Positions 16,648-25,712 of a stretch of DNA of 64,000 nucleotides are shown piece after piece. The notes beneath the pieces are model-generated. The model made no database searches and had not been told where the DNA came from. It saw only the letters and a program-made list of their open reading frames with translations. This DNA is from Proteocatella sp041738345 (lineage in GTDB: Bacteria; Bacillota; Clostridia; Peptostreptococcales; Filifactoraceae), in NCBI GenBank assembly GCA_041738345.1, contig JBGSPX010000006.1:1-64000 (forward strand), read 5' to 3'. The position numbers and the translations under genes are program-made. Position 1 is the first letter of the stretch. The number at the start of each line of letters is the position of its first letter.

Positions 16648-19050
16648 TTAATTTTTAAATATTTCTTTAGCAATCATAATATTTTCTCTAGCGTCTTTGA
16701 CATAGTAGTCAGCGCCAACGAATTCAGCGTACTCAGAGTTTAGTACAGCACCTCCGACCATAACGCGGCATTCAAGTCCAGCTTCCTTTAGGGCAGCTAT
16801 GGTTTTTTTCATACTTTTTACAGTTGTGGTCATAAGCGCACTTAGGCCGATAAGTTTTACATCATATTTTATGGCAGCTTCCACAATATCAGCTACAGGG
16901 ACATCTTTTCCAAGATCTATAACTTGATAACCATAGTTTTGCATAAGCATTTTAGCAATATTCTTACCTATATCGTGAATATCGCCCTCAACCGTAGCGA
17001 CGATTACCTTTTCTTTTTTAAGCGAAGTAGAGGAGTCATTTATATTAGGATTATATCGTTCGTCATTTATTATATCAAAACAGGCTTTTACCGCTTCAGC
17101 AGATTGGATAAGCTGAGGTAGAAAGAAAATTCCTTTTTCAAATTTTTCACCTACGATGTCAAGTGAAGAAATAAAGTATTTATTTATTATAGAAAGCGCA
17201 TCCTCGGTTTCTAGTAGGAACTGTGTTTTTTTAGCGGCTTCTATCTTACGTCCTTGAATTAAGAGTTTTACTAAATCATAAGAGGAAGTTTCAGACTCAA
17301 GCGTGTCATTTTTAGGATTACTAGAGTTTGATGTGACAGTGGTATTTGCGTAAGTTTCGATATAATTACGAGAATCCTTATCCTCGGCATTAAAAACCCT
17401 AAATATATCAATTGCACGAGAGATATCATCGGAAAGAGGGTCTACAATTGCTAAATCAAGTCCTGCCCCAAAGGCGCTTAGTAAAAAAGCACTATTTAAA
17501 AGGGGGCGGTTTGGAAGCCCAAAGGATACATTACTTACACCTAAAATAGTTTTTACGCCAAGCTTACTTTTTACGAGTTTAATCGCTTCTAAAGTATCGC
17601 ACACATAATTTTGTTGAGCAGAAGCGGTGAGTGTTAAGCAATCTATAATAATATCTTCCTTAGGGATATCGTAAAGGGCTGCGGTTTCGACAATGCGCTT
17701 GGCAACGTCAAATCGTGCCTTAGCGGTATATGGAATTCCAGATTCATCAAGGGTAAGTCCTATAACTACAGCTCCATATTTTTTGGCAAGTGGAAATACC
17801 TTAGCCATATTTTCAGCAGTACCATTTACGGAATTTATTATGGGGCGGCCATTATATATTCTTAGCCCAGCTTCTAGTACCTTATAATCGGCGCTGTCAA
17901 TTTGAAGTGGAAGATTGCATATGCTTTGGACTTCTCTAATCACTTTTTTCATCATAGTAATTTCATCTATATCAGGGAGGCCTGTATTAATATCAAGGAC
18001 ATCGGCATTTTTTTCCATTTGGGAGAGGGCTTCGGAAAGTATGAAGTCCATATTTTCAGTTTTTAGGGCTTCTTTTAAACGTTTTTTTCCTGTAGGGTTT
18101 ATTCGTTCGCCAACTACCGTAACCTTGTTATCCAAAAAAACAGTTTTTGTAGAGGAAGTTACCGCACATACATTTTTTATTATTCTTTCTGCGGGAGACT
18201 TGGAATCAGCAATTTGACGGAGTTTTTTTATAAATTCAGGAGTTGTCCCGCAGCATCCACCTATAATATTAACGCCGCCTTTTATCATATTTTCAGCATA
18301 GTAGGCAAATTCTGAGGAAGTAATATTATAAAATGTAGTATCCTCCTTAAGTTCAGGGAGGCCTGCATTAGCCTGAACCATTACAGGGATTTTAGAATAT
18401 TTTAAAAGCGTATCAACAATTGGCATGATTTCTTTTGGACCAAGGGAGCAGTTTACGCCAAGGGCATCTATTCCAAGATTTTGTATACTAAAAATTGCAC
18501 AGGCAGGGTCTGTTCCCGTGAAGGTTCTACCGTCCTGCTGATAAGTAAGGGTTGCAAATACGGGAAGCTTAGTATTTTCCTTCGCCGCTAAAATAGCAGC
18601 TTTCATCTCATATATGTCAGACATGGTTTCTATTAGAATTATATCAGCGCCCGCATTTTCGCCTATTACCATCTGCTCTTTAAAAAGCTCATATGCGGTC
18701 TCAAATTTTAGGGTGCCAAGAGGCTCTAAAAGCTGCCCAGTAGGCCCGATGTCAAGCGCTGTATATTTTGCGCCAGATTTTTTTGCAAGCAAAATCCCGC
18801 TTTCTATAATTTCTTTTACAGAATAAGGGGAATTTTTTAGCTTTAGCTCACAGGCTTGAAAAGTATTTGTAGTTATAACATCTGCACCTGCAAGTACATA
18901 CTCCCTATGAACGGCAAGTACCGTTTCGGGATGGGTTATATTAAACGTTTCAGGAAGCTCTCCGAGAGAAAGCCCTTTTTGCTGAAGCATAGTGCCCATA
19001 GCACCATCAAAAATTAATATATTATTTTCTAGATATTTTCTTACGTCCAC
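16648..19050 (-). CDS. metH: cobalamin-dependent methionine synthase without activation domain
   Basis: Transfers the methyl group of methyltetrahydrofolate through cobalamin to homocysteine. Domains in order are homocysteine-binding (about 1-300; zinc ligands Cys201 in NCSLGP and Cys266-Cys267 in GGCCGTT), pterin-binding (about 320-570), B12 cap (about 610-665) and B12-binding (about 670-800) with DIHDIG giving the cobalt ligand His692. The start is a GTG at 19050 with AAAGGAGG before it; an upstream in-frame ATG at 19155 would run deep into the previous gene. At 800 aa it lacks the C-terminal AdoMet reactivation domain, which is encoded by the preceding, overlapping gene. Confidence 0.93.
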   Translation of the reverse strand: MDVRKYLENNILIFDGAMGTMLQQKGLSLGELPETFNITHPETVLAVHREYVLAGADVITTNTFQACELKLKNSPYSVKEIIESGILLAKKSGAKYTALDIGPTGQLLEPLGTLKFETAYELFKEQMVIGENAGADIILIETMSDIYEMKAAILAAKENTKLPVFATLTYQQDGRTFTGTDPACAIFSIQNLGIDALGVNCSLGPKEIMPIVDTLLKYSKIPVMVQANAGLPELKEDTTFYNITSSEFAYYAENMIKGGVNIIGGCCGTTPEFIKKLRQIADSKSPAERIIKNVCAVTSSTKTVFLDNKVTVVGERINPTGKKRLKEALKTENMDFILSEALSQMEKNADVLDINTGLPDIDEITMMKKVIREVQSICNLPLQIDSADYKVLEAGLRIYNGRPIINSVNGTAENMAKVFPLAKKYGAVVIGLTLDESGIPYTAKARFDVAKRIVETAALYDIPKEDIIIDCLTLTASAQQNYVCDTLEAIKLVKSKLGVKTILGVSNVSFGLPNRPLLNSAFLLSAFGAGLDLAIVDPLSDDISRAIDIFRVFNAEDKDSRNYIETYANTTVTSNSSNPKNDTLESETSSYDLVKLLIQGRKIEAAKKTQFLLETEDALSIINKYFISSLDIVGEKFEKGIFFLPQLIQSAEAVKACFDIINDERYNPNINDSSTSLKKEKVIVATVEGDIHDIGKNIAKMLMQNYGYQVIDLGKDVPVADIVEAAIKYDVKLIGLSALMTTTVKSMKKTIAALKEAGLECRVMVGGAVLNSEYAEFVGADYYVKDARENIMIAKEIFKN

Positions 19051-19726
19051 AAAAAAATCCTCCTTTTTGAAGTTCACAGTTTTTGTTAAATTGGCATATA
19101 TCGCAAGCCTTGTCGTTTGGATTATTGGAAAGAGAATCTTTATTTGTAATTCCAACTATCGCAGTAACAGATTTTCTTGGAATCATTATATGATTTTCAG
19201 TACAGGTTAGCCCTATTTTTCGCTGGGCATCCAAGAGATTTAATATTTCAGATTGAATTGATAAATCAAAATCGCCATATCCGGGGCTGAATCTAGGTAG
19301 GAAGTAAAATTCCTCCAGATGTTCATCTTTTTTTATTATTTTTTCTATAATATCGCAAAAACTTTCGATATACTGATTTGCACATATATCAAGAATGAGG
19401 GTATTACTTAAAGATTTTATCTGAGAAAATCTCAAATAATTGTCAAAAGAAACGCCAAGAGTGGCAGCAAATAGTGCCACTTTAGAAACGTTTCTTAGGT
19501 GAGAAGTTATATGATTGCCTTTTAGTACTAAATTTGAATTAGTTATGCGTATTTCAGTTTCAGTTATATGTTCAATAGGAACTACTTTATAGCAGTATTT
19601 AGGATTTGAATGAGAAATACATTCAGACATATTATTATATATAGTTTTCTTTAATTCAACTGTTATAATTTGGTTTTTGTAACCTAAAGAAGCAAGTACA
19701 TCATCTATATTTATATTGGGAAGCAT
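19022..19726 (-). CDS. stand-alone methionine synthase reactivation-domain protein
   Basis: The 234-aa protein resembles the AdoMet-binding activation domain of MetH, which remethylates cob(II)alamin. Family hallmarks visible are RFSPGYGD and MIPRKSVTAIVG. It ends in a cysteine-rich tail (CDICQFNKNC then FFCGRK), as in the free-standing homologues of Thermotoga and Clostridia. It overlaps metH by 29 bases and starts 8 bases after metF, so metF, this gene and metH form a coupled operon. The role follows from family and context and is not proven by a catalytic residue. Confidence 0.85.
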   Translation of the reverse strand: MLPNINIDDVLASLGYKNQIITVELKKTIYNNMSECISHSNPKYCYKVVPIEHITETEIRITNSNLVLKGNHITSHLRNVSKVALFAATLGVSFDNYLRFSQIKSLSNTLILDICANQYIESFCDIIEKIIKKDEHLEEFYFLPRFSPGYGDFDLSIQSEILNLLDAQRKIGLTCTENHIMIPRKSVTAIVGITNKDSLSNNPNDKACDICQFNKNCELQKGGFFCGRKKISRK

Positions 19727-19734
19727 ACTTACCT

Positions 19735-20598
19735 CTACGCATTTAAATGGTCAAAAAACTGTTTACAAGTTGAAGCAATTTCAGGTTTATTCATAGAGTA
19801 TACATGAATAAAGGTTTGACCATTTTTAACTAAATCTTCTATTTGCATTAAAGTATATTCGATACCTGCTTTTTGTAAATCAGCTGGATTATTTTCATAT
19901 TTATAAAGTATTTTTACAATTTCCGCAGGTAAACTTACGCCACATTTGTAAATCATCTTTTCTACCTGTATTTTTGAAGTTATAGGCATTATTCCAGCAA
20001 CAATTGGTTTTGAAATATTTTTACTTTGAGCCATTTCTAAAAATCTAAAGAACTTTCCATTTTCAAAAAATAACTGAGATATAAAAAAGTCTGCACCACA
20101 AGCTTGTTTTTCATAAAGGTGTCTGTAATTATCACAAAGGTTGTCACATTCGACATGCCCCTCTGGGTAACATGCAGCTGCAATACTGAAATGACCATAT
20201 TCTTTTATAAAGCGAATCAGGTCGCTAGCATGTTTAAAATCACCATTATTAGAACTTCCAGGCTCAAGGTCTCCTCTTAACGCTAAGATATTCTCTATGT
20301 TTTGAGACTTCATATTATCCAGAATAGCTTTGATATCCGCCTTTTTAGCACCTACAGCGGTAAGGTGAGCTAAGGCTTCGGTTTCTAGGGAATTTTTTAG
20401 ATGAGAAGCTATCTCTATGGTTTTTGAGTTATTGTTGCTTCCTCCAGCGCCGTAAGTGACACTTATAAATGCAGGTTTTAACTGACTTATTTTTTTTAGT
20501 GGTGAAGTAAGCACTTCAATAGGCGCGTCATCCTTTGGTGGGAATACCTCAAAAGATATAACGGGTTTTTTTATGGAGTATAAATTTTTGATGTACAT
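19735..20598 (-). CDS. metF: methylenetetrahydrofolate reductase
   Basis: Reduces 5,10-methylene-THF to 5-methyl-THF, the methyl donor for MetH. The 287-aa TIM-barrel protein begins with the family motif EVFPPKDD and has SVTYGAGG, LALRGD and the conserved AACYPEGH region. AGGAGG precedes the ATG. It is the first gene of a minus-strand run that continues through metH. Its promoter at 20670-20698 is clear and holds an inverted repeat in the spacer. Confidence 0.95.
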   Translation of the reverse strand: MYIKNLYSIKKPVISFEVFPPKDDAPIEVLTSPLKKISQLKPAFISVTYGAGGSNNNSKTIEIASHLKNSLETEALAHLTAVGAKKADIKAILDNMKSQNIENILALRGDLEPGSSNNGDFKHASDLIRFIKEYGHFSIAAACYPEGHVECDNLCDNYRHLYEKQACGADFFISQLFFENGKFFRFLEMAQSKNISKPIVAGIMPITSKIQVEKMIYKCGVSLPAEIVKILYKYENNPADLQKAGIEYTLMQIEDLVKNGQTFIHVYSMNKPEIASTCKQFFDHLNA

Positions 20599-20669
20599 AG
20601 AGCCTCCTGTCTAATTTAAAAATATATATTACAAATTGTTAATTATTAAACAAATAAAACATTTTTATA

Positions 20670-20698
20670 ATTATAACAGACAGTATCTGTAAATGCAA
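20670..20698 (-). promoter_or_regulatory. metF promoter with inverted repeat in the spacer
   Basis: On the minus strand TTGCAT (20693-20698) is 17 bp from TATAAT (20670-20675), with TG at the extended -10 position. ACAGA-N5-TCTGT (20676-20690) fills the spacer and is a likely operator. The leader is only about 65 nt, too short for a SAM riboswitch. Confidence 0.65.
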
Positions 20699-20779
20699 GC
20701 AGTATAAAATTATAACCAGTTAAAAATAAAAACTATGGCTATTTGAAATATAGGATAAATCGTATTTTAATTTAGAATA

Positions 20780-20788
20780 TGATATAAT
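20780..20788 (+). promoter_or_regulatory. extended -10 promoter of cca
   Basis: TGATATAAT (20780-20788) is a complete extended -10. No good -35 stands 17 bp upstream. Confidence 0.45.
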
Positions 20789-20832
20789 TATAAAATATAG
20801 TTGAAATATAAGATTTGTAATCGAGGATGAAT

Positions 20833-22059
20833 ATGAACTTGCCAAAAGAAGTAGATTTTATAATAGCTAAGCTTAAATCATCAGGATATGATGCATATAT
20901 AGTAGGAGGCTGTGTAAGAGATATACTTATGAGGATTAGGCCAAAGGACTGGGACATAACCACGCAGGCACTTCCACAAGATGTAAAAAAAGTGTTTTCA
21001 AAATTCAAGACTATTGAAATTGGAATAGCACATGGCACCGTAGGTATTATAATTGAAAACAAAATATATGAAATCACCACATATAGAAAAGAAGAACAAT
21101 ATATAAATCATAGAAAACCTTCGGACGTAAGCTTTGTAAAAGATATACGTCTAGATTTAAGTAGACGAGATTTCACTATAAATGCTATGGCATATAATGA
21201 AAGTGAAGGACTACTTGATTTTTTTGGGGGCAGAGAAGATATTGAAGCTGGAATTATAAGATGTGTAGGAAATCCAAATCAGCGCTTTGAAGAGGATGCA
21301 TTAAGAATAATGAGAGCGCTCAGATTTGCAAGCGAAAAAGGCTTTGAAATAGAAGCTAAAACCTATGAAGCTATGTGTCAACACAAAAGATTGCTTGCGA
21401 AAATTTCAAAAGAAAGAATAAATGAAGAACTGTGTAAACTTTTGATGGGTAGTTTTGCAGATGAAGTTTTAGTAAAATACAGTATTCCTATGCTTGAAAT
21501 ATTTCCAAAAAATCTACTAACTCAATCAGATTTTCAAAAAGCAGCAGATGTTGTTTCAAAGCTAATAGCTTTAGACTTGCCGCTACATTTTAGGACAGCG
21601 ACAATATTTGCAGGGATTTTTCTAAAGGAAGAGTCTTTATCTGAGATAGCATCATGGCTTAAAACTATGAAATTTGACAATAAAACTGTAGGAAAAACAT
21701 TATGTTTAATAGAAGGATTATCAATTGATATAAAAAACGAGCGGCAAAATCTTAAATGGAATTTAAATAGGTATGGAGAGATAAATTTTAAAGATATGTT
21801 ACGATTTAGAGAGTGTTACAAAAGTGAAAATTTAGAGCATATAAAGAATACTTTAAAAGAAATTATAGATGATGGAGAATGCTTTTCACTTTCAATGCTT
21901 GAAATAAATGGAGATGATTTAGTAGCGTTAGGGCTTAATCGTGGAAGCCTTATTGGAAATACGCTTCAGAAAATATTAGAAGAAGTTATAAACGACAATC
22001 TAGAAAACAAAAAAGAGCTTTTGATAGAAGCAGTGAGAGCGATTCAGGAGGAAGAATGA
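20833..22059 (+). CDS. cca: CCA tRNA nucleotidyltransferase / poly(A) polymerase family protein
   Basis: Adds or repairs the 3' CCA end of tRNAs. The 408-aa class II enzyme shows the head motif GGCVRD followed by the metal-binding DWD, the RRDFT motif that discriminates ribose, and the RFEEDALRIMRALRF neck motif that follows the nucleotide-selecting region. The second ATG (20833) is preferred because CGAGG is six bases upstream; the ATG at 20827 sits against that site. It overlaps the next gene by four bases (ATGA). Separate CC- and A-adding activities cannot be excluded. Confidence 0.9.
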   Translation: MNLPKEVDFIIAKLKSSGYDAYIVGGCVRDILMRIRPKDWDITTQALPQDVKKVFSKFKTIEIGIAHGTVGIIIENKIYEITTYRKEEQYINHRKPSDVSFVKDIRLDLSRRDFTINAMAYNESEGLLDFFGGREDIEAGIIRCVGNPNQRFEEDALRIMRALRFASEKGFEIEAKTYEAMCQHKRLLAKISKERINEELCKLLMGSFADEVLVKYSIPMLEIFPKNLLTQSDFQKAADVVSKLIALDLPLHFRTATIFAGIFLKEESLSEIASWLKTMKFDNKTVGKTLCLIEGLSIDIKNERQNLKWNLNRYGEINFKDMLRFRECYKSENLEHIKNTLKEIIDDGECFSLSMLEINGDDLVALGLNRGSLIGNTLQKILEEVINDNLENKKELLIEAVRAIQEEE

Positions 22060-22976
22060 ACAAAAAAGATTTGATGTTAGCAATATTAGTGGTAATAGTA
22101 TGGGGGGCAAATTTTACAGTCATAAAGCTAGGGTTATCAGGAGTGCCGCCTGTGTTATTGGCTTCACTTAGGTATATGTGTGTTATTCCAGCTATATTTT
22201 TTGTAAAGCGTCCTAAAATAGAGCTCAAATATGCACTTTTATATGGATTTTCTGTAGGGGTAGGACAATTTTCGTGTCTCTTTTATGCTATGAAAATAGG
22301 AATGCCAGCAGGACTTTCATCGATACTTCTACAATCGGCAGCGTTTGTAACTCCTATTTTAGCATGGCTTCTTTTGAGAGAAGAGATAGCTAAAAAACAA
22401 CTTTTAGGATTAGGCGTGGCACTTCTGGGATTATGTTTTATAGGAAAGAGTGCGCTAGAAGGAGTTGGAGGAATATCAATATTTTCGCTACTTTTAACTC
22501 TTATGGCGGCGCTTTTTTGGGCAATTTCAAATATCGTGCTTAAGCTTGCATCAAATAAGCTTGAAGAAAATGGAGAAACTTTGGATATGATGGGAGTAGT
22601 CGTATGGACTAGTTTAATTCCACCATTACCTCTTTTAGCGATAGCATTTTTGATAGATTCACCAGAAGTAATTTGGCAGGCGGTATATAGCTTAACTCCA
22701 ATTTCTATATTTTCAATACTATACTTAGCATTTGGGGCAACTATATTTGGATATGGGATGTGGAGTATTCTTCTTGGTAAATATCCTGCTTCAAAAATAT
22801 CACCGCTTTCGCTTATGGTTCCAGTTACAGGGCTTATATCAGCAAGATTAGTTTTAGGAGAAACACTATCTTTGTGGCAATGGATTGGCGGCGGAATAAT
22901 ACTTCTGGGGTTAATATTATCCAACATAGAGTTGAAAAGACGAAAATTTCTGAAAAATATTGACAAAGCGTCTTAA
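22056..22976 (+). CDS. EamA-family drug/metabolite transporter
   Basis: The 306-aa protein has ten hydrophobic segments arranged as two EamA repeats, with the typical first-helix motif VVIVWGANFTVIKLG and a second repeat starting near 150. The family exports metabolites such as amino acids or cysteine pathway compounds; the substrate cannot be read. It starts within the cca stop codon (ATGA overlap) after AGGAGG, so it is translationally coupled to cca. Its last codons hold the -35 of the tup promoter. Confidence 0.85.
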   Translation: MNKKDLMLAILVVIVWGANFTVIKLGLSGVPPVLLASLRYMCVIPAIFFVKRPKIELKYALLYGFSVGVGQFSCLFYAMKIGMPAGLSSILLQSAAFVTPILAWLLLREEIAKKQLLGLGVALLGLCFIGKSALEGVGGISIFSLLLTLMAALFWAISNIVLKLASNKLEENGETLDMMGVVVWTSLIPPLPLLAIAFLIDSPEVIWQAVYSLTPISIFSILYLAFGATIFGYGMWSILLGKYPASKISPLSLMVPVTGLISARLVLGETLSLWQWIGGGIILLGLILSNIELKRRKFLKNIDKAS

Positions 22977-22988
22977 AGCATATATAAT
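22960..22988 (+). promoter_or_regulatory. perfect consensus sigma-A promoter of the tup operon
   Basis: TTGACA (22960-22965), 17-bp spacer, TATAAT (22983-22988): twelve of twelve consensus bases. The -35 lies inside the end of the EamA gene. Confidence 0.9.
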
Positions 22989-22994
22989 CACAGA

Positions 22995-23131
22995 CAAGGA
23001 AGGTGTTTGAAACGTATAATTACAGCTATCTACACCGTATAAAATTAAAAATTGTATATTAATCAGACAATCCTTTTAGGGGTTGTCTTTTTTAATGAGA
23101 TTTAACAAATTAAATTTTAAAAGGAGGAGGC
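22995..23131 (+). ncRNA. tup leader RNA with terminator, candidate riboswitch or attenuator
   Basis: About 135 nt of untranslated leader separate the consensus promoter from tupB. GGTGT (23002-23006) can pair with ACACC (23032-23036), enclosing a 25-nt loop, and a terminator hairpin follows at 23065-23093. AAGGA (22996-23000) can pair with TCCTT (23071-23075) in the terminator arm, and AGACAA occurs both at the leader start and in the terminator 5' arm, so alternative pairing is possible. I do not recognise a known riboswitch class; it does not look like Moco, fluoride, THF or purine aptamers. Confidence 0.5.
23065..23093 (+). terminator. intrinsic terminator inside the tup leader
   Basis: AGACAATCC (23065-23073) pairs over 9 bp (one G-U) with GGGTTGTCT (23080-23088) around a 6-nt loop, followed by TTTTTT. 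It lies between the promoter and tupB, so it should act as an attenuator. Confidence 0.85.
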
Positions 23132-23830
23132 ATGAACTATTTTTTTGACGCATTTAAGGAAGCATTAAAGCTTATGATATCTATGGATTTAGAACTATAT
23201 TCTATAATAGCATTATCGCTTTTTGTAAGTTTTACAGCACTTTTAGGAGCCTCGATTTTAGGACTTCCTATAGGCGCAGTTTTAGGACTAAAACAATTTA
23301 AAGGAAAATTTATAATAATAAATATCATAAATACTTTTATGGGAATTCCTCCTGTAGTAGTAGGGCTATTAGTATACATCCTGCTTTCAAATCAAAGTGG
23401 AATATGGGGAGATACAAGGCTTTTATTTACTCCAATAGCGATGATAATAGCACAATTTTTATTAGCGTTACCGCTTATAATAGGGCTTACATATAGTGCA
23501 GTGAAAAATGTTAATCCTATGGTAAGGAAAACTGCAGTAACGCTCGGTGCATCAAAATTTTTGAGCGCATTTACGGTGATAAAAGAAGCTCGGTTTAGTA
23601 TATATACTGCATTTATTGTAGTATTTGGAAGATTGCTAGCTGAAGTAGGGGCAGTAATGATGGTGGGTGGAAATATAAGATACCAGACGAGAGTGATGAC
23701 TACAGCAATTGCTATGCAAAAAGGCATGGGAGAATTTCAAACGGCATTAGCACTTGGAATGATACTTCTTATGCTATCATTTATAATAAATGCAGCCGTT
23801 GAAATGCTTAGAAATAAGGAGGAATTGTAG
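23132..23830 (+). CDS. tupB: tungstate ABC transporter permease TupB
   Basis: The 232-aa membrane protein has about five to six helices and the cytoplasmic loop (TAVTLGASKFLSAFTVIKEAR) that docks on the ATPase. TupB-type permeases have GIPPVVVGLLVY in an early helix and AEVGAVMMVGGNI late, both present. AAGGAGGAGG precedes the ATG. The order here is permease, ATPase, binding protein, unlike the more usual tupA-first order. Specificity for tungstate over molybdate follows from the TupA-type binding protein. Confidence 0.88.
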   Translation: MNYFFDAFKEALKLMISMDLELYSIIALSLFVSFTALLGASILGLPIGAVLGLKQFKGKFIIINIINTFMGIPPVVVGLLVYILLSNQSGIWGDTRLLFTPIAMIIAQFLLALPLIIGLTYSAVKNVNPMVRKTAVTLGASKFLSAFTVIKEARFSIYTAFIVVFGRLLAEVGAVMMVGGNIRYQTRVMTTAIAMQKGMGEFQTALALGMILLMLSFIINAAVEMLRNKEEL

Positions 23831-24550
23831 ATGATAGAAATATATAATCTGAAAAAAATTTTTGAAAACAATACAGTAATAGACATACCATACTTGAAAA
23901 TAAAAAAAGGTAAAATAACGGCAATAATAGGCCCTAGTGGTTCAGGTAAAAGTACACTTATGGCATTGATAAATGGTTTAGCTAAACCCAGTGAAGGTAA
24001 GATAATTATTGAGGGTGAAGAATTTTCAGCAAATAGAGATTACTCCGAATACATAAGAAAACAGATGACTATGGTTTTTCAAGAACCGGTCATGTTTAAG
24101 GAAACCCTAGAAAAAAATATAGAGTATGGACTTAAGTTAAGAGGGGTTAAAGATATTAAAAATAAAATATTTAATATATCGGAACTTTTAGGAATTCAAG
24201 ACAAATTGAAGCAGAGGGCCCCAACTCTTTCAGGTGGAGAAGCTAGTAGGGCATCACTTGCAAGGGCTATGGTGTTTGAACCCAAACTACTTATTTTAGA
24301 TGAGCCGACTTCGAATTTAGATCCTCAAAATGTAGCTGTAATAGAAGCTGCACTTAAGAATATGCAGAAGGTGTTAGCAAATACGATAATAGTGGTAACA
24401 CATAATATGTTTCAAGCAAAACGTATAGCAGATGAAGCAGTATTTATCTTAGATGGGAAAGTAGTAGAGTTTGGAGCAGTAAATGAAATCTTTGAAAACC
24501 CAAGTGATATAAGAACGGCTCGGTTCATATCAGGAGATATGATTTATTGA
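23831..24550 (+). CDS. tupC: tungstate ABC transporter ATP-binding protein TupC
   Basis: The 239-aa ABC ATPase has Walker A GPSGSGKST at 34-42, the signature LSGGEASRASLARA, Walker B LLILDEPTSNLD and the switch His in VVTHN. It begins at the base after the tupB stop codon, with AAGGAGG inside tupB, so the two are translated together. It powers uptake by TupB. Confidence 0.9.
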   Translation: MIEIYNLKKIFENNTVIDIPYLKIKKGKITAIIGPSGSGKSTLMALINGLAKPSEGKIIIEGEEFSANRDYSEYIRKQMTMVFQEPVMFKETLEKNIEYGLKLRGVKDIKNKIFNISELLGIQDKLKQRAPTLSGGEASRASLARAMVFEPKLLILDEPTSNLDPQNVAVIEAALKNMQKVLANTIIVVTHNMFQAKRIADEAVFILDGKVVEFGAVNEIFENPSDIRTARFISGDMIY

Positions 24551-24572
24551 TAAATTTTGAGAGGAGAATAAT

Positions 24573-25427
24573 ATGAAAAAAATGGTAAGTTTATTATTGG
24601 CGGTATTTATGACTGCATCATGTTTTGGATTTTCTTTTGCCCAAGAGGGAACTACAAAAAAATCTGTACTTAGAATTGCAACGACTACAAGTACTAATGA
24701 CACAGGACTTTTAGATGTATTAGTGCCGGCATTTGACAAAAAGTATAATACAAAAACTCAATGGGTATCAGTGGGTTCTGGCGAAGCTATGGAAATAGGA
24801 AAAAGAGGAGATGCGGATGTTTTACTCGTACACTCACCAGCTGCGGAAAAACAGTTTGTGGATGAAGGTTATGGGGTAGATAGAAAAGATGTAATGTATA
24901 ACTATTTTTATATAGTAGGACCAAAAGGTGATGCTGCAAAGATAAAAGGAAAAAAACAAGCTGTGGAAGCATTTAAAGCCATAAATAATTCTAAAGCAAT
25001 ATTTCTATCAAGAGCAGATAAATCAGGAACTCATTCTAAGGAACTTTCTATATGGAAGAAGGCTGAATTATCACCAACAGGGCTAAAAAATAAATGGTAT
25101 TTGGAAACAGGGCTTGGTATGGGAGATTTACTTATTATGGCAAATGAGAAAAAAGGATATACTCTAGTAGATAGCGGAACTTGGGGAGCAATTAAGGATA
25201 AACTTTTAAATCTTGAAATAATGGTTCAAGGGGATGAAGTCTTATTTAACCCTTATGGAGTTATTACTATAAATCCTCAAAAATATTCAAATATCAACGT
25301 AAAAGCGGCAAGGGATTTCACGGATTTTATAACTTCAAAAGAAGGACAGCAAATAATTGCAGATTATACAAATAAATATGGCCAGAAGTTGTTCATCCCA
25401 AATGCAAAAAAAGAAGCGAACAAATAG
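24573..25427 (+). CDS. tupA: tungstate-binding protein TupA
   Basis: The 284-aa secreted protein has a signal peptide (about 1-24); a Cys at 17 (TASC) leaves lipid attachment possible, though the lipobox is poor. The mature N-terminus holds the TTTSTNDTGLLD motif that distinguishes TupA/WtpA-type proteins from ModA, and a second oxyanion region around SRADKSGTHSKE. It captures tungstate for TupBC. Tungsten would serve W-dependent formate dehydrogenase or aldehyde oxidoreductase, neither of which is in the window. No clear terminator follows. Confidence 0.9.
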   Translation: MKKMVSLLLAVFMTASCFGFSFAQEGTTKKSVLRIATTTSTNDTGLLDVLVPAFDKKYNTKTQWVSVGSGEAMEIGKRGDADVLLVHSPAAEKQFVDEGYGVDRKDVMYNYFYIVGPKGDAAKIKGKKQAVEAFKAINNSKAIFLSRADKSGTHSKELSIWKKAELSPTGLKNKWYLETGLGMGDLLIMANEKKGYTLVDSGTWGAIKDKLLNLEIMVQGDEVLFNPYGVITINPQKYSNINVKAARDFTDFITSKEGQQIIADYTNKYGQKLFIPNAKKEANK

Positions 25428-25469
25428 AACTATATTTCAAAAAATATTTGGAATATGAAGATTAAAAGT

Positions 25470-25498
25470 TTGACGGAGCGTGGATATTAATATATAAT
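25470..25498 (+). promoter_or_regulatory. promoter P1 upstream of the flagellar operon
   Basis: TTGACG (25470-25475), 17-bp spacer, TATAAT (25493-25498). It is 43 bases after tupA. Confidence 0.7.
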
Positions 25499-25683
25499 TA
25501 AAATTATTATGAAGTTTTAAAAGCAAGATAATATCAAGCCTTACAAACAATTAATCGTTTGATTGAAAAAGAATTTTTATCTATAAAAAAACGAAAGATT
25601 TTTAAATTATAATATGAAACAAAAAGACACAGAAAAGCCACAAAAAAGCCATTGAAATAGTCACAAAAAACCACTCTATGTTC

Positions 25684-25712
25684 TTGAATAAGGGTATATA
25701 AAAAGGTATAAT
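25684..25712 (+). promoter_or_regulatory. promoter P2 upstream of the flagellar operon
   Basis: TTGAAT (25684-25689), 17-bp spacer, TATAAT (25707-25712). It is the nearer promoter to pilZ-flgB, about 230 bases upstream. Confidence 0.65.

Noticed and set aside
20599..20826. SAM riboswitch or T-box upstream of metF
   Set aside because: The mapped-looking promoter leaves a leader of about 65 nt, without the conserved motifs.
22283..22966. 227-aa antisense ORF opposite the EamA gene
   Set aside because: Shadow of a ten-helix membrane protein; no start signal or known domain.
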